NCBI RefSeq assembly: GCF_000315625.1
Contig: NW_005434607.1
Span: forward strand, 406,104-441,536
DNA: 35,433 nucleotides
Direction of reading: 5' to 3'
Origin: Guillardia theta CCMP2712
Lineage: Eukaryota; Cryptophyceae; Pyrenomonadales; Geminigeraceae
Part shown: one piece after another, positions 29,990-35,433 of the stretch
Numbering within the stretch: position 1 is the first letter of the stretch
Layout: the number at the start of each line of letters is the position of its first letter
Program-made: the position numbers and the translations under genes
The notes under the pieces: model-generated
Database searches by the model: none
What the model saw: the letters and a program-made list of their open reading frames with translations, nothing else
What the model was told of the DNA's origin: nothing

Positions 29990-31140
29990 TCACATGTTTA
30001 GAAGGGCATCGTAGCGAGCAAGCGCTTGCTGCTGTGCAACGGCCTGCCGAATCAAATCAGCGCGAGAAGACGGGGAATGCAGGGAGGGAGTCAGGGGGAG
30101 AGGAGTTAGAGACTGAAGAACGAAACGAGGCAGGACGAGCAACAAAGTGAAGGTGCCGTTGGGTAGCGAGCAAGAGAGCAAGGGAGGGGAGAGGGTGGCT
30201 GGAAGGCAGCGTACCATGTCTGTAACATTCATCATACAAATATTTGAGCTGGCACCCGCGGCAGAGTCATCGAACATGAAATCCCCCTCGTCATCTACAG
30301 CTCAAGAAGTCAAGGCTTGAAGCACAAGCAGGAGATCTGATACCGTCATCATGCTCATCAGGGTGGAGAGCTTGACATTGCGAGAAGACGCTGAAGACAA
30401 CCCCAAGAATCTGATGAATCCCAATGAGTTATCAGGCATCCGCCGTAAAGTAGAGTGGTCACGTTCGGGTCGTCCATGACGAATCGCATTTCATGGGAGG
30501 GTTCATCCCCCTCCATCCCCTCCTCCTCCTCCTCCTCCTCCTCCTCCTCTGCTCCATTCATCTTCGCGTCCGGCGCGCTTTGACTACAATTCGCTATCAT
30601 CTCTCGCACGGCATCGTCTGCGAGGACCTGAACAGCTTCAGGAAGCGAGGGCGAAGCAATGCACGTGCTACCTGACAGTAGATGCAAGGGTGAGGGAAAG
30701 CCGATGTGTCTCTCGAAATAGCATGCACGATGACAGATCTCCAGTGCAGTTTGACTGTCTCATCCAATCGCTCATCATTTCTCCAGATGATTTGATGCGT
30801 GGTCAGGAACAAGGTTCCTTGTCCAAATGCAGGTCTGGATGCAAATTCAATTCAGGAAGGAAAAGAATCAAGCAGAGATCTGAACTCATCCTCAATAAAA
30901 ACAAAGCCACGAACATCAACAACAACCTCAAACATCAACAACCGCTCCTGGAAACAATTCCGAAGAACAAAACAGCCAAGATGGTTGTGAAGCAATCATC
31001 AAATCGTCATATAATCTGAGAGCCCATGCTCACCTGTCATCGGCATACAGGCTTACTCTCTGCTTGATGAATTTCACCTCCTCCTCTTCTCCCATGCTCG
31101 GCATCGTCTGCCCGCTCGAAAGCCCATCGCCCTCCGCCAT
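29990..31140 (-). CDS. CLNS1A: pICln (methylosome subunit, snRNP assembly chaperone)
   Basis: A six-exon model in which every junction is GT-AG and keeps frame: 31140..31034, 30834..30672, 30627..30463, 30410..30344, 30294..30215, 30043..29990; introns 199, 44, 52, 49 and 171 nt. The 211-residue product matches pICln: GQGTLFLTTHQIIWRND and VIVHAISRD (PH-like fold, residues about 40-85), then an acidic poly-Glu tract, RFVMDDP and CQALHPDEHDDG, whose spacing equals the human RFVPSD...CQALHPD. pICln binds Sm proteins and, with PRMT5, prepares them for snRNP assembly in the cytosol. The 52-nt intron has a good branch site CTGATAAC. The last exon start is the least certain. It is divergent from the VPS50-like gene. 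Confidence 0.85.
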
Positions 31141-31610
31141 TGCTGCACGGGCTGCTAGCTCTTCGCCCTCATACCCCTACTTCCTCGTAAAGCTTTCTTT
31201 TTAGTCTTTTTATTGTTTTTAGTAATGTTATGCAATCGTTCGGCATATGATCTGCAGCACTTACGATTTCTCATAGGACCATAAAGACATATTGATAGGA
31301 CCTTCCTAGTACCTTCGTTCGGCCAGTCGTAGTCCCCAATGCTGCTCGGGGTTGAAGGCGTACAATGCTATATCCAGTGGAGAGGGGAGGGGAAGAAGAG
31401 AGCATAGGAGGAGGAGGAGGAGGAGGAGGAGAACAGAGTCGAAGAGAGAATAGGAGTGGCAGAGTAGCTGATCCAGAGATTTCTCCCTGGGTTGCTTGCC
31501 ATGATCGCGGAGGTTGCTGAATGTTGGTGGTGCAGGATTGGAGGAATGTGAGAGGAGCGCTTGTGGTGAGGGCGGGCAGTCAGACAGCAGGTCGGCACTG
31601 ACAACAGAGC
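31141..31610. promoter_or_regulatory. Shared intergenic region of the divergent pICln and VPS50-like genes
   Basis: 470 bases between the two ATGs. It contains an AT-rich patch (31190-31235) and a GGA/GAG trinucleotide run (31408-31431). No clear core promoter motif seen; a bidirectional promoter is inferred from the layout. Confidence 0.45.
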
Positions 31611-34600
31611 ATGGCGGAATCCTTGGATTCGGGAAGCCTGCGAGAGAAAATGTCGAGCAGTGCAGGGAGAGCGATGAACAAAGTCAAGAGCGTCATGGCG
31701 CCGACCTCCATTGCCAACGCCGGAGTGGCTGCATCGGAGCTCATCGGCGTCGTTGCAGCCGGTGCCATGGCTACCTCCGAGCAGCTGGTGTCGGGATTGA
31801 GCACGGTGGGGGGGGGGATCAGTGCTGTGGGAGGGAAGGTGGTGGGTGGGATGGATGTGTTCTGGAAGGAATCTCCAGAGGAGGATGCTCTTGCTCAGGT
31901 TGATGAGAAGAAGTGGAACAGTTGGTCAAAGCAGCAGGCAAGGCAGGGTGAGGTTGAGAAGACCAAGGACAGGCTCTCTCTCCAGGCCAAGATGATGAGC
32001 GCGAGCGACAGATCCAGCATGGGGGAGGGGGAAGCGCAGGACGAGGAGGGGGTTTGGCTGGACTTCGTGAAGCTAGAGCGGCTCAAGGCACACGCCTGTG
32101 AATGGGATCGGATTGGACGTAGCGAGGAGAACGCGTTGATAGACCTGCTGGACGGTCTGCCGAAGGATCCGATGGAGATGGAGGAGGTGGAGTTCGACGA
32201 GGTGGTAGAGGAGTACGTCAGGCTGAGCGATGCGGCGCAAAGGGACCTGGCGGACACTTGCCGGGCAAGATGGGGGGACTTCAAGAAGGGGCTGCATGAG
32301 GTGGAGATGCTGGAGCGAGAGCTCTCGGCCGCGAAGTTCGTCTGCTCGAAGGGAAGGTCTTCCCTGAACCTGGCTCGGATCCAACTTGAGGAAGGCAACG
32401 TGGCGGCCCACTTCAGGAAGAAGCAGGTGCTGCAGGAGGTCTGTGCGCTGCTGTCGCAGCTTGTGCAAGCTCTTGATCGAGAGGATAGAGCCATGGAGGC
32501 TCTCAACGGCAGATCGCCCGACTATGCCCTGGCAAGAACCCTCAGCAACGAGTGCTATTCGTTCATCGGGATTGCTCCTCCCCACAGCCCCTCCGACCCG
32601 CTGACCCATGTGTCTGAAGTAGGGGAGGAGGTTGGCCGGCATGTATCGAAGCTGCTCTGCGCCCAGGACGTGGCGACCCGCCTGTCGAGGCTGGAGGAGA
32701 GGTTCGACGTCAAGGTGAAGGACGGGTTGAAGGAGCTGTGCAAGAACTTTGACAAGCAGACGTTCGAGCGCATCTTCCTTGCATACGCGAGGAACGGACG
32801 GCAGTGGGAGCTGGGGGAGAGCCTGCATGGTCACTTCCTTGAGGGGCTCGACAAGGGGCTGCAGCAGATTATCTTCTCCACCGTGGCAGCGGACGCAGAG
32901 GAGGACGCGGTGACGCTGCTAACAATGTCCTTCGAGCAGCTGATCAGCAGGATCCCAGCTGAGCAGATGGTGATGGCCCTTCTCAGCTGCTACCAGCATA
33001 TGTGCGAGCTCCTGTCTTCCCTGCAGTCCGTCCTCCTCTACATCAGGAAGAGCATGCGGCGGGCGGAGAGAGACGCCGTCCGCGTCCTGGTGTCGCAGGG
33101 GATGAGCGCAGGAGGGGCGCAGAAGCTGCTGGAGGATGAGAAACTTGCCATCGAAGAGTGCATGAAGGGAGCGGAGAGCGTCGTTGAGCCTCCCGACCTC
33201 TCCAGTGCCGGGAAAGGAAGCGAAGCGGGCGTACTGCAGAGGAGCGCGTCGGCAGAAGGTGCAGAGGAGGAGGCGCAACCTGCAGAAGAGGAGACTCCCG
33301 AGAAGGAGCACGAGGCAGACCTGCCTCCCCGGCAGAGTCTGGACGTGGAGGCTCCTGCGAGGATGAGCATCGATGAGAGCAGCACGGCAGGAAGCGCGAT
33401 AACCAACACTCCCTCAGCGGCATCGCAGGGAGGAGAGAGAGTCGACGGTGAGAAGGCCGGGCAGAGTAGCAGCGTGTGGTCTCGCCTGAAGGCTGCGCGC
33501 ACTATGCTCAAGACCGGAACGCCGTCGAAGGGGGAAGAGGCAGCGGCACACGCTGCCGGGTCCTTCTCGGACAAGGCGGGAGAGCACAAGGGGGCACAGG
33601 GGGAGAAGGGAAAGGCGTGGCGGTCGAGCGGGATATCCGCTATGTCAGGTACGACATCGTGCTGAAGTGGTGATAACGGCAGGAAGGGGAGAGCGCGGGG
33701 GAGGGAGGGAGGGAGGGGGGGGAATAGGGGACAGGGACAGAGAAAGGGAAAGTAGAAGGATGGGGGAAAGGATGGGGAAGGGGAGGAGTCCTCGGAGATG
33801 GGAGCTAATTCTAGGAGGAGGGGAATAAGGAAAGGAGCTGATTGAGCCCCTGACATCCTGGCACAGCCATGGCGGCAGCAGCGACGGGAGCAGGCAAGGC
33901 AGCAGCAGGAGCAGCTCAGAGCTTAGCTACTCATGCTCACATCGCCTCGCACTCGAGCGACGAACGGCACAGCTCTCATGCTGCCATGGCAGCCCACGAG
34001 GCCAACCACCTACAGGCGCCGAGCAAGATCAAGGAGAAGCTGGTGCGGGGAGGGTTCATGTCGGAGACCGGAGTAGCCAGCGCTAGAAGCTCCTCGTCAG
34101 TGTCCCTGCCCTCCTCCATCTGGATCCTTGAGCTGCTCCTCAACGGTACCCACATCTCCCTCTGGGATGAGGCGCAGAATCGCGTGCGCTCGCTGGTCAC
34201 CCTCCCGAAGGTACAGGAGGAGGACGAGGACGAGGGAGGAAGGAAAAGAAAGACAAGGTTGAGGACAAGGAGGGAGGAAGAAGGAGAAGGACGTGGTAGG
34301 AAGGGAGGAAGAGGAAAGAAAGTGGAAGAGGAAGAGTCAGGTCTCTCTCGCTGAAGTGCATGGCAGATCAACAGTCTGAGGAGGGAGGAGTACTGCAAGC
34401 TCATGGCGGCCACCAATCGCTTCGCCAAGTTCGGGGAGGAGCTGACGCGCCTGCCAGCGACGCTGCGGGGAACGATATGGTCGGTGTGCCGAGATTACTA
34501 CCAGATGTTCCACCGTTCCTCCATCCTCATGGTCCAGGTGAGCAGGAGGGAGGCAGGAGGACCAGGACGAGGACGGAGACGAGGAGGAAGAGGAAGGAGA

Positions 34601-35433
34601 ATGCAGCAGGGAGGGTGCGAGCGAAGAAGAGTCGGGAGAGAGGAGACGGAGAAAGAAGCAGGAAGGGGAGAAATCAGAGGGGAGAGAGTTGAAGGGCAGA
34701 CAAGGTTGAAGAGTATGAGACTTGTGCGTAGGATTTGTGGCAGTAGAGAGCGAAATGTTGTGTGAGGGCACAGGGGTTGGGGGAGCAGAGGGAGGAGGGA
34801 AGGGAGGAGGAAGGGAAGGAGAGAAAGAACGAATGAGAGGGGGAGGAGGAAGGGGAGGGAGAGAAAGAAGGAGGAAAGCAGGTGACTAGAATATCTTGTT
34901 GACATTGGAGCAGACGTCGATCGAGAGCGACTTTTGGCAGCCCTACCCGACAGGGGGGGGAGGACGGCTGAACCTGGCTACTGTCCAGGAGCTCCGCCCC
35001 TTCATCTTCTGGGAGCAGGAGGGGAAGGGCGGCGCAGATGCGAGGACAGGGATGCAGGACAGTGTCTGGTCAGAGTTCTTCGGGGAGGTGGAGCAGGGAG
35101 AGAGGGGAGGAGGAGACGTGAAGGCTGAGGAGAAGAAGGGAAGAGGAGAGGACAGTATCCCGCAGAATCCGTTTTCTCAGCTCAGCCTGGAATCCTTCGC
35201 GCTGCCTCCCATGCCCAAGGCGACGGCGAGTGAGGAGGAGGACGCGGAGGGTGGTGGGATGGAGGATGGGGCCCTTGTTCCTCGTCAGGTGCGTTGAGGA
35301 GAGAGAAGATTCTTCCAAGGATACTGATGGGCTCCTCCTCCTCCTCCTCCTCCTCCTCCTCCTCCTCCTCCTCCTCCTCCTCCTCCTCCTCCAGGTCTTC
35401 ACAGGGGCCACCCTCAAGGTCGCTCGGCTCATC
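31611..35433 (+). CDS. VPS50: VPS50-like (syndetin) subunit of the EARP tethering complex, 3' end outside the window
   Basis: Five exons in view: 31611..33648, 33867..34210, 34367..34537, 34914..35288, 35395..35433 (continuing); introns of 218, 156, 376 and 106 nt, all GT-AG, and the joins keep frame. ATG in AGAGCATGG context. The region at residues about 195-430 is helical and resembles the Vps54_N domain of VPS50/VPS54: KKGLHEVEMLERELSAAKFV, VLQEVCALLSQLVQAL, a DYALARTLSNE block and CKNFDKQTFERIFLAYARNG. Residues 36-85 form a Gly/Ala/Val-rich segment; 500-680 is acidic and low-complexity. Exons 3-4 (FHRSSILMVQ...IESDFWQP) and 5 (FTGATLKVARLI) correspond to the C-terminal part of VPS50. EARP tethers vesicles in endosomal recycling. 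VPS54 (GARP) is the nearest alternative. Confidence 0.7.
35333..35391 (+). repeat. CTC microsatellite forming the polypyrimidine tract of an intron
   Basis: About 20 perfect CTC triplets lie directly before the CAG acceptor at 35392-35394 of the last visible VPS50-like intron and occupy more than half of it. Confidence 0.9.

Noticed and set aside
31895-34905. Long minus-strand ORFs opposite the VPS50-like gene
   Set aside because: They are complementary-frame shadows of GC-rich exons; the plus strand has family similarity and consistent splice sites.
1-35433. CRISPR arrays, ribosome-binding sites or operons
   Set aside because: The repeats lack uniform spacers and the genes have spliceosomal introns; the window is eukaryotic.

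Overview
The window is eukaryotic nuclear DNA, most likely from a unicellular alga; a cryptophyte such as Guillardia is my best guess. Genes carry canonical GT-AG spliceosomal introns, several only 44-54 nt long. Host genes are GC-rich. One gene family starts with a signal-peptide-like leader followed by Phe and a basic stretch, as in secondary plastids. The species is inference; the eukaryotic origin is clear from the splice structures.

Layout. (1) 1-2070 and 26959-29020 are two near-identical copies of one segment. It holds the 5' part of a minus-strand gene for an ADP-ribosyltransferase-ankyrin protein with an MGCGSS acylation-type N terminus; the left copy runs off the window. (2) 2346-3974 is a transposase-like ORF (P-element/THAP9 style, tentative). 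(3) 4111-12885 is a tandem array with two 4.2-4.3 kb units plus a small third remnant. Each full unit carries a minus-strand gene of the Crinkler/RHS type (leader, coiled coil, P-loop NTPase, C-terminal nuclease-like domain), a non-coding stretch and a long GAT/GAA/GTT microsatellite. Both genes are broken: they share an in-frame TGA, and each has its own further lesion. Unit 2 contains a 194-base assembly gap.

(4) About 14166-24962 is an AT-rich island built from endogenous Polinton-like/virophage-like DNA. Two related but distinct partial copies face each other as a 1.3-1.55 kb inverted repeat. They carry a family of small proteins with a shared Trp-Cys/Lys-Gly motif, one with a C2H2 zinc finger. 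A strongly conserved motif beginning TCTA abuts the start codon of four genes. A control region has inverted iterons whose sequence differs between the copies, and a hairpin shows a covarying base pair. Outside the right arm lie small basic proteins and a primase-polymerase/protein-primed PolB fusion ORF that lacks polymerase motif A. A decayed Ty1/copia element (18544-about 21124) interrupts one viral gene. The island ends inside the ankyrin exon at about 24962 and supplies its stop codon.

(5) 29990-35433 is ordinary host sequence. A six-exon minus-strand gene for the snRNP-assembly chaperone pICln is divergent from a plus-strand gene for a VPS50-like subunit of the EARP tethering complex, which continues past the window end.

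Together the window reads as a recombination-prone accessory region (effector-like genes, tandem and dispersed duplications, an endogenous virus, retrotransposon debris) next to conserved housekeeping genes. The most interesting part is the viral island, especially its control region.
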